From Rhizobium sp. NZLR1 (GTDB lineage Bacteria; Pseudomonadota; Alphaproteobacteria; Rhizobiales; Rhizobiaceae): a DNA stretch of 64,000 nucleotides. The translations under genes were made by a program, and so were the position numbers. How positions within the stretch are numbered: position 1 is the first letter of the stretch; the number at the start of each line of letters is the position of its first letter. Below, piece by piece: positions 36,096-46,382 of the stretch. Under the pieces are notes generated by a model. That model did not search any database and was not told the origin of the DNA. It saw only the letters and a program-made list of their open reading frames with translations. The stretch spans positions 2,919,501 through 2,983,500 of the forward strand of contig NZ_CP071632.1 of NCBI RefSeq assembly GCF_017357385.1, in the 5' to 3' direction.

Positions 36096-37196
36096 ATGAC
36101 CGTAACGTCAGCCTCCCCTGAAATCAAAATCGAACTCCACAAGTCTCCCGTCTCGGACGCCGATCGCATCCAGGCACTCGAGACTCCCGGTTTCGGCAAG
36201 CTCTTCACGGATCATATGGTCCTGGCACGATGGACTGCCGAAGATGGCTGGCACGACGCAAAGGTTGCGCCGAGACGGCCCCTGGAGCTCGATCCTGCGA
36301 GCGCCGTGCTGCACTATGCTCAGGAAATCTTCGAGGGCATGAAAGCCTACAAGGCGGATGATGGCCGGATTCTGCTCTTTCGGCCTGAAGAGAACGCACG
36401 CCGCTTCGCGCAGTCGGCGACCCGCATGGCGATGCCTCCTGTGCCCGAAGAACTCTTCCTGAAGGCGGTCGAAGAGCTGGTCCGCGTTGACAAGGCCTGG
36501 ATTCCGTCCGGCGACGCCAGCCTGTACCTTCGCCCCTTCATGTTCGCCAACGAGGCGTTTCTCGGCGTTCGTCCGGCTCAGGAATATGTCTTCTGCATCA
36601 TCGCCTCTCCGGTCGGCGCCTACTTCAAGGGCGGCGCAAAGGCGGTTTCCCTATGGGTCGAGACCGAATACACACGTGCAGCCGCCGGCGGCACCGGCGC
36701 TGCAAAATGCGGCGGAAACTACGCAGCCAGCCTCGTGGCGCAAGCCGAGGCGACCAAAAAGGGTTGCGATCAGGTGGTCTTCCTGGACGCCGCAGAGCAT
36801 CGCTGGGTCGAAGAACTCGGCGGCATGAACGTCTTCTTCGTGATGAACGATGGATCAGTGGTGACCCCGCCCCTTGGCGGCACGATCCTGCCGGGCATCA
36901 CCCGGGCTTCCGTGATCGTGCTCGCCGAAGAAAAGGGCTTGCGCGTCGAGCAGCGCCCCTACTCGTTCGCGGAATGGCAAGACGACGCTGCCAGTGGCAG
37001 GCTCGTCGAAGCGTTCGCTTGCGGCACTGCCGCCGTCCTGGCGGGCATCGGCCTGGTTCGACATGCCGGCGGCGAGTTTCTGGTCGGAGACGGACAGACC
37101 GGCAAGTTGACCAGCGAACTGCGCCAACAACTCGTCAGCCTGCAAAAGGGCGTAACGAACGATGCGCACGGCTGGACGCGCCTGATCCCGACCTGA
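36096..37196 (+). CDS. ilvE: Branched-chain amino acid aminotransferase
   Basis: 366 aa, fold-type IV. QEIFEGMKAYK, the PLP lysine in GAAKCGGNYAASL, and EELGGMNVFFV are hallmark BCAT motifs. The ATG at 36096 has AAGGTG 7 bases upstream; GTG at 36087 is less likely. Final step of Leu/Ile/Val synthesis; ilvC lies 3.6 kb away on the other strand but is not co-transcribed. The 312 bp upstream (35784-36095) show no gene. Confidence 0.95.
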   Translation: MTVTSASPEIKIELHKSPVSDADRIQALETPGFGKLFTDHMVLARWTAEDGWHDAKVAPRRPLELDPASAVLHYAQEIFEGMKAYKADDGRILLFRPEENARRFAQSATRMAMPPVPEELFLKAVEELVRVDKAWIPSGDASLYLRPFMFANEAFLGVRPAQEYVFCIIASPVGAYFKGGAKAVSLWVETEYTRAAAGGTGAAKCGGNYAASLVAQAEATKKGCDQVVFLDAAEHRWVEELGGMNVFFVMNDGSVVTPPLGGTILPGITRASVIVLAEEKGLRVEQRPYSFAEWQDDAASGRLVEAFACGTAAVLAGIGLVRHAGGEFLVGDGQTGKLTSELRQQLVSLQKGVTNDAHGWTRLIPT

Positions 37197-37262
37197 ACTT
37201 CGGACGTTCCACGCGAACGGCGGCGTCAACACCGACAGGGTGGGCGCCGCTGTCCGTCGCCC

Positions 37263-37481
37263 GCCATCGACAGCTTCATCGCCTATACCGCGAGATGCAT
37301 GTTGGTGCCCCTCGACACGACGCTTGCCCACCGTGCCGCGGAGATATCGGCAGCCCTCAAACTTGCCACCGCTGATGCGATCATTTACGCGACGGCCGAG
37401 CACCATGATGCAGATATTCTGACCTGCGACGCCCATTTCAAGGATTTCGAGCGGGTCGTCTCCATCGATAAAAAAGACTGA
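37263..37481 (+). pseudogene. PIN-domain (VapC-like) toxin remnant
   Basis: Only the C-terminal ~70 residues survive: AIDSFIAYTA, LATADAIIYATAEHHDADIL and TCDAHFKDFERVV, which hold the later acidic residues of a PIN nuclease. The N-terminal half with the first catalytic Asp is missing, and no VapB lies upstream. It sits right after ilvE and just before the ParDE pair. Confidence 0.75.
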
Positions 37482-37597
37482 CCTTGGTGTGACCCAAGTG
37501 TTCGACGGCGGCGCTCAACGCTTCTATGATAAAGTGGGAAATGGTAATCTGGCATCGGGGACGCCGACACCGGCATGGACGGACGGCACTGAATTCA

Positions 37598-37846
37598 ATG
37601 GCGAAAATGACGATCTCCCTTCCGGATAATCTGGCGGACTACGTCGCACGCCGTGTTGCAAGCGGCAGATACAGCAGTGCCGGCGCATATCTGGCGGAAC
37701 TCGTCCTGAAGGATCAAAACCACCGCAAGCTCGATGACGAAGAACTGCGCGAGATTCTGAGGCTGGCTGAGGAAAGCGGCATTAGCGACCGGCGCGTTGC
37801 CGATATTCTGCTGGAAACGAAGGCGAAGCTGCGTGACCACCTATAG
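37598..37846 (+). CDS. ParD-type antitoxin
   Basis: 82 aa. Ribbon-helix-helix N-terminus (MAKMTISLPDNLADYVARR) with SGRYSSAGAYLAELV, the ParD/CopG signature, and an acidic C-terminal toxin-binding tail. It binds its own promoter and neutralises ParE. Its 3' end overlaps the toxin start by 14 bp. Confidence 0.9.
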   Translation: MAKMTISLPDNLADYVARRVASGRYSSAGAYLAELVLKDQNHRKLDDEELREILRLAEESGISDRRVADILLETKAKLRDHL

Positions 37847-38165
37847 GCTGACCCGAACCGCAGACGCCGTGTTGTCGGGCATCGACGAATATGCCAGCCT
37901 GCATTTCGGCGAGGCGCAGGCGGATGCCTATCTTCTCGATTGGGACAGAATTTTCGTGCTTCTTTCGCGCGTGCCCTCCATGGGAGACGAGTGCGACGAA
38001 CTCGGCGCCGGCCTTCGCCGCCTCCTCCACATGCGCCATGTCGCCTTCTACCGCGAGATACCGGAAGGCATCCTGGTCATCGACATTATCGGCGCCGACC
38101 GGCTTCCCGAGAGACACCTTCAATCCAACCGACGCCCCCGAACGGCCGACCCGCATGCCTCGTGA
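37833..38165 (+). CDS. ParE-type toxin (RelE/ParE superfamily)
   Basis: 110 aa from the GTG at 37833 (VTTYRLTRTADAVLSGIDEY), overlapping the antitoxin gene. ParE features: FGEAQADAYLLDW, the L-R motif near GAGLRRLLHMRHVAFYRE and terminal VIDIIGADRLPERH. Target probably DNA gyrase or ribosome, undetermined. Its last bases overlap the methyltransferase gene. Confidence 0.88.
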   Translation: MTTYRLTRTADAVLSGIDEYASLHFGEAQADAYLLDWDRIFVLLSRVPSMGDECDELGAGLRRLLHMRHVAFYREIPEGILVIDIIGADRLPERHLQSNRRPRTADPHAS

Positions 38166-38742
38166 CACGACCTCCGCCTTTTACGAGGAAAACGCCGAGA
38201 CATACGCCGACCGGGCACGCAGCCTGCCTAGGCAGCAGCTCGATGCCTTCCTCGCAAGGCTCGCGCCTGGGGCTGAGATTCTCGAACTCGGCTGCGGCGG
38301 CGGGCAGGACAGCGCCTATATGCTCTCGCAGGGGTTCGACGTGACACCGACCGATGGTTCGGCCGAGCTTGCAAGACAGGCGGAAGTGCGGATCGGCCGG
38401 CCGGTCAGGATCATGCTGTTTCAAGAGCTCGACGCCGAAAACGCCTTTGACGGCGTCTGGGCGCATGCAAGCCTGCTTCATGTTCCGAGGTCTGAGTTGC
38501 CCGATGTCTTCGCCCGCATCCGCCGCACCCTGAAAATCGGCGGCTTCCTCCACGCAAGCTTCAAGGCGGGAGAAGCGGAAGGCCATGACGGCTTCGGGCG
38601 TTATTACAACTATCCGTCCGCCGAATGGCTGTCGGAATTGCTGAAAAAAGCCGGCTGGTACAACATCGCCATCGAGGAAAGCGACGGCCGCGGCTATGAC
38701 GGCAAGCCGACCCGCTGGCTGACGGTGAGCGCAGAACGATAA
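38155..38742 (+). CDS. SAM-dependent methyltransferase
   Basis: 195 aa class I enzyme. Motif I ILELGCGGGQDSAYML, acidic strand-2 end VTPTDGS, and LKIGGFLHASFKAG. The ATG at 38155 lies 11 bp inside parE, so it is read with the toxin-antitoxin operon. Similar to small Tellurite-resistance/TehB-like methyltransferases; substrate unknown. Confidence 0.88.
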   Translation: MPRDTTSAFYEENAETYADRARSLPRQQLDAFLARLAPGAEILELGCGGGQDSAYMLSQGFDVTPTDGSAELARQAEVRIGRPVRIMLFQELDAENAFDGVWAHASLLHVPRSELPDVFARIRRTLKIGGFLHASFKAGEAEGHDGFGRYYNYPSAEWLSELLKKAGWYNIAIEESDGRGYDGKPTRWLTVSAER

Positions 38743-38843
38743 AGGCCGAAGCTTTCACCCCGGCCTTAAACTGCAGCAGCTTGATTCATATCGCCCAAAG
38801 CGCGGAATTACCTCTCGAAAGCATGTCACCCCGTCCTGGCCGG

Positions 38844-39370
38844 TCAGTTGGCAACAGGATCGCCGCGAAGGGTTTGAGCGGTCATGGGCTGCCGGCGCAC
38901 AAGCAAATAGAGCGCAACCATATGGGTGATCATCAGCAGCGGTACATAGACGATCACGACCACATAGGCTGCGCCTAGCTGCCCCGCCAAGACAGGCAGA
39001 CCGGACTGGGCGCCGTGGTAATAGTCGATGACGAGATCACCGGCGCCCGCGAGATTGAAGGCAATGACGAGCAGCCAGAACAGTGGGCGGATGCGGAACG
39101 AGATCAGCGCCAGCATGGCCAGCAGCCCGGCAGCAAGGTCGCCATAGGCGGCCGTGACGGCAAAGCCGGACGGCAGATCGGGACCGACGAAGCCGGGAAG
39201 GATGAAGACGAGGCCGAAGAAGCGGAAGCTATGGAGCGTTGCGACCGCCCGTTGCGCCCCGGCGCGGTCCATCGACTTGAGCCGGGGCAGGACACATAGA
39301 CGCCGATGCAAAGCAGCCAGGCGACGTAGCCGAGCAGCAGGTGAAGCTGGAAGATGGCGGCCGGGGACAT
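38844..39370 (-). pseudogene. Membrane protein gene, frameshifted
   Basis: A strong start (CAGGAGGCAAA, ATG at 39370) encodes MSPAAIFQLHLLLGYVAWLL and one TM helix to IGVYV. The rest (LPRLKSMDRAGAQRAVATLH, then ~3 more TM helices, ending LRGDPVAN) is in another frame. A 2-base insertion or 1-base loss at about 39285-39292 separates them. The rejoined product is a ~175-aa, four-TM protein of unknown function, divergent from the LysR gene that is also frameshifted. Confidence 0.75.
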
Positions 39371-39454
39371 TTTGCCTCCTGTCTGGCTGCTGGTTTCCAG
39401 CGCAATATACGGCCGCTTACACCGGGCGACTATTCGGGATAATATGGACGGGGC

Positions 39455-40413
39455 ATGAAGCAGAACTTCACAGTCAGGCAGGGCGCGCTCGACGGGGTGG
39501 AGGCGTTCCTCAGCGTTGCCCAGCACCGCAGCTTTCGCCGGGCGGCGGCGGAACTCGGCGTCACTCCCTCGGCGATCAGCCAGGCCGTGCGCACGCTGGA
39601 GGCGCGGATCGGCGCAGCCCTGTTCATCCGAACGACGCGCAGCGTCGGGCTGACGGAAGCCGGCGAGCGTTTCCTTTCGCGTGCAAAACCGGCCTTCGAA
39701 GAACTCGTCGCCGCAAGCGCCGTCGCGCATGAGCTTGGACGACGACCGGCCGGACGGCTGCGCCTCTCGGTGCCGCGCGCCGTTGTCCCGGTCCTGCTCG
39801 AGCCGCTGATTGCGTCCTTTTCCCAAGCCTATCCCGAGATTGAAGTGGAGATCGCCGCCAGCGAGAAACTGGTCGATCTCGCCGTCGAAGGCTTTGATGC
39901 AGGGATACGAATGGGCCAGTTCATCGATGCCGACATGATCGCGGTTCGGCTGACGCCGCCGTTTCGGTTCATCATCGTCGGGAGCCCGATCTATTTCTCC
40001 AACCGGGATCTGCCAGCGTGCCTGGACGACCGCGTCACCATGCATGCCTCAGAATACGCCGCTCCAATGGCGCGCTCGCGCCGTGGTCGCTCGACGACAA
40101 GGGCCGCGCCATCGAGATCGCCGTCGCCGGGCCGCTTATCACTCACGACTTCCCGACCATGCTCGGCGCAGCCATCGAGGGGATGGGCCTTGCCCAGGTG
40201 CCGGAGCCGATCGCCGTCGAACAGATCAGGGCGGGAAAGCTCATCGAGGTGCTGGCATCATTCGCGCCGACGGCGCCGGGCGTATTTCTCTATTATCCCA
40301 GCCATCGGCAAATGACGCCGAAACTGCGCGCCTTCATCGATCACATGAAGAACCGTCCGGATGCGGCCGGCAAGACTCGCATTCGGGGCAACGGTGACAA
40401 GCCAGTAAAATGA
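39455..40413 (+). pseudogene. LysR-family regulator, frameshifted
   Basis: The 5' part (39455 to about 40032) encodes a normal HTH (LDGVEAFLSVAQHRSFRRAA) and the first half of the effector domain. From about 40032 the family-like sequence (RHHACLRIRRSNGALAPW ... LASFAPTAPGVFLYYPSHRQ) continues one frame over to 40413. A missing base in the codon after CLDD explains it. If the sequence is right, the protein stays DNA-binding but has a scrambled second half. Confidence 0.8.
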
Positions 40414-40715
40414 TTCCCGGTCGGCTTGAAATCATCGAGCACGAGCATCGCAAGTTCCACGATCTCAGGTGGCGAGCCGCCTTTGCCCTCGATCTCAACA
40501 ATCCAATATCGTTGCCCGGTCCTTGTGATCCCAGCCCGCTCTCCCACGGCGATGCGGCCAATGCGGCTGGCGCCACCGACGTCGATGCATCGATCGAAAA
40601 TCAACGAGCCGTCGATCGATAGGCCGAGGGCTTTGCCAACATGTGAACGGCCATCAGGTCGTGGACGCGCCGACGGATACCTGCGCACAATGTAGCGGTT
40701 TTTGGGAGACGACAT
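40341..40715 (-). CDS. Hypothetical protein (doubtful)
   Basis: About 124 aa from MSSPKNRYIVRRYPSARPRP. Beta-rich middle (GRIAVGERAGITRTGQRYWIVEIEGKG), no signal or TM. It overlaps the 3' end of the LysR gene by 73 bp and has no convincing ribosome site. It may be a small regulator-like protein or a spurious frame; sits just downstream of ilvC on the same strand. Confidence 0.4.
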   Translation of the reverse strand: MSSPKNRYIVRRYPSARPRPDGRSHVGKALGLSIDGSLIFDRCIDVGGASRIGRIAVGERAGITRTGQRYWIVEIEGKGGSPPEIVELAMLVLDDFKPTGNHFTGLSPLPRMRVLPAASGRFFM

Positions 40716-40722
40716 GCCCAAA

Positions 40723-40762
40723 ACAAAAAAACAAGCGCGCCGCACGAACCAAGGCCCGTGCG
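40723..40762 (-). terminator. Possible ilvC terminator
   Basis: CGCACG/CGTGCG arms (40741-40746, 40757-40762) followed on the minus strand, after about ten bases, by a long T-run (40723-40731 as As). Spacing is loose. Confidence 0.4.
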
Positions 40763-40780
40763 ACGCACCCTTGAAACCGC

Positions 40781-42506
<1,726 letters not shown>

Positions 42507-42519
42507 GGCTCCCATATAC

Positions 42520-42533
42520 GTACCGTACGGTAC
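42520..42533. promoter_or_regulatory. TetR-type operator palindrome GTACCGTACGGTAC
   Basis: Perfect 14-bp self-complementary sequence directly before the TetR start, in line with operators of this subfamily (GTACxGTAC-type). It would block RNA polymerase or initiation of the tetR transcript. Confidence 0.7.
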
Positions 42534-42689
42534 GGTTCTTGAAGTTTATGCGACAAACCGATCAGGCCGTCAAGAAGCCCGGATAGATTTTTTTAGTACG
42601 GGAAACCGCGCTGAAACACCAGAATTGGATAGGCACCGCCGCTCAGCGATCGCATAATGCCGCGCTACGCGATTTTCCCGGAGGCTTCG

Positions 42690-43136
42690 ATGTCACGTCT
42701 GTCTGCAGCTGTTTTCCTGCTCGTAGGAATTTTCCTTGGCGGCTCAGACACTCTCGCCCAGTCCGACAGCGACGTCTATAACCGCATCGAGGAACTGCAC
42801 GGCGATGCCGCAGGATTTGACCGGCCGCTGCGCCAACTCGTTCAGGCCATGCGCTCGGGCGACGCCGAAACCATCGCCGGCCTTGCCGAATACCCTTTGA
42901 CGGTCAAGGCCGATGGCGAGAGCTATGACGTTGAGAGCGCTGAGGATTTCATCGACAATTTCGGTGATCTGGTGACACCGGAAACGCGCAGCGCCGTCGG
43001 GCGCCAGCAATATCAGGATCTCTTCGTCAACAGCGACGGCGTCATGCTCGCAAACGGCGCAGTCTGGATGGGCGCCGTCTGCGAAGACAGCGCCTGCGAG
43101 GCGAGCCATTGGGCGATCATCGCGATCAACAACTGA
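42690..43136 (+). CDS. Periplasmic hypothetical protein
   Basis: 148 aa. Signal peptide MSRLSAAVFLLVGIFLGGSDTLAQ, then an NTF2-like pattern (PLRQLVQAMRSGDAETIAGLAEYPLTV) and a Cys pair (AVCEDSACE). The ATG at 42690 follows GGAGGCTTCG. Unrecognised family; next gene starts 21 bp downstream, also secreted. Confidence 0.72.
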   Translation: MSRLSAAVFLLVGIFLGGSDTLAQSDSDVYNRIEELHGDAAGFDRPLRQLVQAMRSGDAETIAGLAEYPLTVKADGESYDVESAEDFIDNFGDLVTPETRSAVGRQQYQDLFVNSDGVMLANGAVWMGAVCEDSACEASHWAIIAINN

Positions 43137-43157
43137 AATCAGGCAACAAGGAAAGCC

Positions 43158-43522
43158 ATGAAATACCGGATAGCCGCCGCGGTCATGACCGTAGCTCTTG
43201 TGGTCGCAACCAATACGCGGGCCGCCGAGACCCATTGCGGCTGGATCGAGAACCCGACCCCCGCCAACTGGTGGCTCGAGGATGCCGAGAACACCTGGAC
43301 GATCATGACCAGGGTGACGAGAACGGCGAACCCGAAGGCATGGAGCTGATCCCCGATATCTCCGAGAATGATTATGTCAGGAGCAACGGCAATTACGGCT
43401 ATGCCTGCGCCTGCATGAACGTCGAGACGGATGGCAAGGAACGCATCACGAAAATCCTTTCCTTCCGCCAGCTTGCGCTCGCCAAATGCCGTGCCGACAA
43501 GGCGCTGAAATTTCCTGGCTGA
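43158..43522 (+). pseudogene. DUF4087-like secreted protein, frameshifted
   Basis: MKYRIAAAVMTVALVVATNT signal peptide, then HCGWIENPTPANWWLEDAENTW as in DUF4087. The frame breaks at about 43310 (TIMT) and continues one base over as QGDENGEPEGMELIPDISEN ... GYACACMNV to the stop at 43522. Loss of a single C in 'ACCCAG' explains it. Rejoined length ~121 aa, the family norm. SD AAGGAAAGCC. Confidence 0.8.
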
Positions 43523-43540
43523 TCCGCGAAGAGGCGCAGC

Positions 43541-45223
43541 CTATGACGTCGTAGCGCAGCCAGCCGGGATCGACAGAGGCTCTGCCGTCATCGTCTTATC
43601 GATCGCGTAAAGCTTTGCGAAACCGGCATCCTCGATCAACGTCAGGCCCGCCGGCATGAAGGTGCCGACATAGCGGTCGGAAACATCGCCATTAGCGACA
43701 AGAATAAAATCGAAACGTCTGCGCCAGTCCGAAAGATAGGGCGTAAAGTCTCCATACTTCCGCATCATTGCGGGACATGAAAGCACGCCGATCGACAGCA
43801 GATTGCCTTCAGGGACCGCGATCTCAGACCACGGCGGCAGAACGGATAACGGCTGCTTGCCTTTTGCCGTGAAGACCGTCGGCACGAAAGCATGGGAGAA
43901 GGGAACGGCGAGCGTCGGCAGGTGCCGGAAAGTATCCAGCCCCCAGGCAAAATACCGATTGGAGTGGGCAAGACCGACCACTGTCGTGGGTTCATGCCCC
44001 AGAGGCAGCACAGCCGCACCGGCCGGCACATTTTTCAGCACACGCTCGACAGCACCGACATCCTTCTGTGCCAACCACCAGTTCCACCCGACCCAGGCTG
44101 TACGGCCGAAGACCGCAAGATTGACCACGAGCGCCAGCAACAGGGACTGCCGGCGCGTGAGATTGGCAAAGGGGCACACCATCGCCATGGCGACGAGCGC
44201 CGTCATGATCGGAAAGCGCCAGCTGATCCATCCGGTGCCGAGCATGTGCCGTGGCGAAACACAGGAGAAAAGCAGTAGGCCGAAGGCGGCGACGGCAAGA
44301 CCTGCATGCACGCGGATGTCGCCCGCCCGTGCGGCACGCGTGCAAACGAGGATCAGCGGCAAAATCAGCACGACATCCACCAGCGGGACGTAGGTGACGA
44401 TGGCCGACAGCAGATTGATGGCGATAAGGGCGACGCCGTCGTTCCAGACAATACCAAGTCCATCACCACCGGCATTGGGCAAAGCTGCCGTATGGAGATA
44501 GAGCGCGAGCGGCGGCAGGATGCAGGTCCCGAGCGCCAGCGCCAACCGGCCGGCAAGCCTGACGACGCCCGCCTTCAATCGCAGTATGTCGAAGCGCCAG
44601 GAAAATTCGAGGCCGCAGACGATCGCCATGTAGAAGCCGAGCGAGAAGATATGCATTGACGTCAGCAGCAATGCCGCGGCAAGCCGCCAGGCAAACAGCA
44701 GGCCGGGATTTCGGCCCTGCAGCCGTAAATCGACGCAGGCGAAGAACAAGGCCATACCAAGGCCGATCTGGAAATTGATGAAGCCGCCGATCATCGTCGA
44801 GCACCAGCCAAGCGACGTTATCGCGATCTGCCAATAGTGCCGGCCGCCGAAAAGGGCGCGATGCAAGGCGATCGCGCCAAGCGGCGGCAGCACGATCGCC
44901 AGGAAAAGCAAGGCCCGCGCCAGCCTGTCGGCGCCAACAACCGGCCCCAGCCAGGTGGCAAGAAGATCGATGCCGACATTGGTAAAGGTGCGGTTCCAAT
45001 CGACCGCGTAGATTTCAGGAAACGGCTGCTCGCTGATCCCGCCGGAAAGAAGCCAGATGCGGGCGTAGTGATTGGCGTAGTCGAGCACTGGCGGAAAGGG
45101 AAAAAGCACGACCAGGATCGCGGCAAGTGTGACGAAAGCGACGATCGCAATAGTCGAATCCTGCGGGGCGGTGCATTCCCCAGGCTCGGCTGCCGCCATG
45201 GGAGACCTCGCAATCCGGTCCAT
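43541..45223 (-). CDS. Polytopic membrane protein (GT-C-like)
   Basis: About 560 aa with ~11-12 TM helices in the first 400 residues and a C-terminal extracytoplasmic domain (HSNRYFAWGLDTFRHLPTL). The first loop has acidic/aromatic residues (YANHYARIW, EIYAVDWNRTFTN), which resembles GT-C glycosyltransferases, but no diagnostic motif is certain. The ATG at 45223 overlaps the GT2 stop (TGATG), so it pairs with a polyprenyl-phosphate sugar synthase: a lipid-linked sugar made by one and used by the other. Confidence 0.8.
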   Translation of the reverse strand: MDRIARSPMAAAEPGECTAPQDSTIAIVAFVTLAAILVVLFPFPPVLDYANHYARIWLLSGGISEQPFPEIYAVDWNRTFTNVGIDLLATWLGPVVGADRLARALLFLAIVLPPLGAIALHRALFGGRHYWQIAITSLGWCSTMIGGFINFQIGLGMALFFACVDLRLQGRNPGLLFAWRLAAALLLTSMHIFSLGFYMAIVCGLEFSWRFDILRLKAGVVRLAGRLALALGTCILPPLALYLHTAALPNAGGDGLGIVWNDGVALIAINLLSAIVTYVPLVDVVLILPLILVCTRAARAGDIRVHAGLAVAAFGLLLFSCVSPRHMLGTGWISWRFPIMTALVAMAMVCPFANLTRRQSLLLALVVNLAVFGRTAWVGWNWWLAQKDVGAVERVLKNVPAGAAVLPLGHEPTTVVGLAHSNRYFAWGLDTFRHLPTLAVPFSHAFVPTVFTAKGKQPLSVLPPWSEIAVPEGNLLSIGVLSCPAMMRKYGDFTPYLSDWRRRFDFILVANGDVSDRYVGTFMPAGLTLIEDAGFAKLYAIDKTMTAEPLSIPAGCATTS

Positions 45224-46278
45224 CAACCGATCCGACTGTTCTTCTGCGACCGCAGCTCACCGGATGCGAGGGCTGCATCCAGCGCGGCGCGCTTGTCGCC
45301 GGCGTTCATCTCCGAAAAAGTGGTGGGCAGTTCGGCCGGTTCGCCGCCGCGCAGGATTGTTTCGATCATGAACATCGGCCGCTTCTTGCTCTCCTGTACG
45401 AGACGCCCGAGATACTCGCCGATGATGCCGATACAGATCAGCTGGATGGCGCTGAAGGCGCTGACCGCAGCCATGATCGACGACCAGCCAGTGACCGTCT
45501 CGCCCTGCAACCAGCGAACGAAGGTGAAGACGAGCAGCGCCATCGCGACGCCGGCGCTGATCATGCCGAGCCATGTGGCTATACGCAGCGGCGTCGTTGA
45601 AAAGCTGGTGATCGCATCGAGTGCAAAATTGATCATCTTGCGCAGCGGATATTTCGTCGTGCCGGCAAAACGGGCGTCGCGCTCATAGGGAAGCGCCACC
45701 TGCCTGCCGCCGATCCAGCTGACCATGCCACGAATGAAACGATCGCGCTCCGGCATCGCCAGCAAAATATCGACGACGCGTCGGCGCATCAGCCGGAAAT
45801 CGCCGGTATCGCGCGGGATGGTCACGGAAGCGAGCTTGGAAAGCGCGCGATAGAAAAGCGAAGCGGACGCGAGTTTGAACCAACTTTCGCCTTCGCGGCG
45901 CGTGCGCTGGCCGTAAACGACATCGGCGCCGCGCTCCATGATTGGCATCATCATCAAAAGCAGCTCGGGCGGGTCCTGCAGATCGGCGTCGATCAAAAGA
46001 ACGCGCTCGCCCCGCGACGCCGAAAGCCCTGCCGTCGCCGCCAGCTGATGGCCGTGATTGCGCAGCAGACGAACGCCGAGCACCTGCGGCACATCAGCCG
46101 CCAGATGTGAAATAATCTTCCAGGTGTCGTCGGACGAGCCGTCATCGACGAGAATCAGTTCGAAGGCATCGCCGGCGACGCTCTGGGCAGCAGCGGCGGC
46201 GCGGCGGCAGAACTCGCGCAGTCCCTCTTCCTCGTTATGACAAGGCGCGACGATGGAAAGGAGTGGTGCTTGCGTCAT
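45223..46278 (-). CDS. Polyprenyl-phosphate glycosyltransferase, GT2 family (DPM1/GtrB-like)
   Basis: 351 aa. N-terminal GT2 domain (LSIVAPCHNEEEGLREFC; DDGSSDDT; DxD-like IDADLQDPPE) and two C-terminal TM helices (LGMISAGVAMALLVFTFVRW, ICIGIIGEYLGRL). These enzymes transfer a sugar from a nucleotide donor to polyprenyl phosphate at the inner membrane. Forms an operon with the downstream polytopic protein. Confidence 0.92.
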   Translation of the reverse strand: MTQAPLLSIVAPCHNEEEGLREFCRRAAAAAQSVAGDAFELILVDDGSSDDTWKIISHLAADVPQVLGVRLLRNHGHQLAATAGLSASRGERVLLIDADLQDPPELLLMMMPIMERGADVVYGQRTRREGESWFKLASASLFYRALSKLASVTIPRDTGDFRLMRRRVVDILLAMPERDRFIRGMVSWIGGRQVALPYERDARFAGTTKYPLRKMINFALDAITSFSTTPLRIATWLGMISAGVAMALLVFTFVRWLQGETVTGWSSIMAAVSAFSAIQLICIGIIGEYLGRLVQESKKRPMFMIETILRGGEPAELPTTFSEMNAGDKRAALDAALASGELRSQKNSRIG

Positions 46279-46382
46279 GCGGACAGCGGTGCCTGCTCGA
46301 TGTTCGGCGCCAGACTAGCCACGAAACGTCAAACATCCTTTAATGCCGCGCCGTGCCTTGGCGCGTCGCGCGCGCCGGCGCG

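Noticed and set aside
44837..45688. Plus-strand frames opposite the glycosyltransferase pair
   Set aside because: High-GC shadow frames with Arg/Ala/Gly-rich composition and no start signals.
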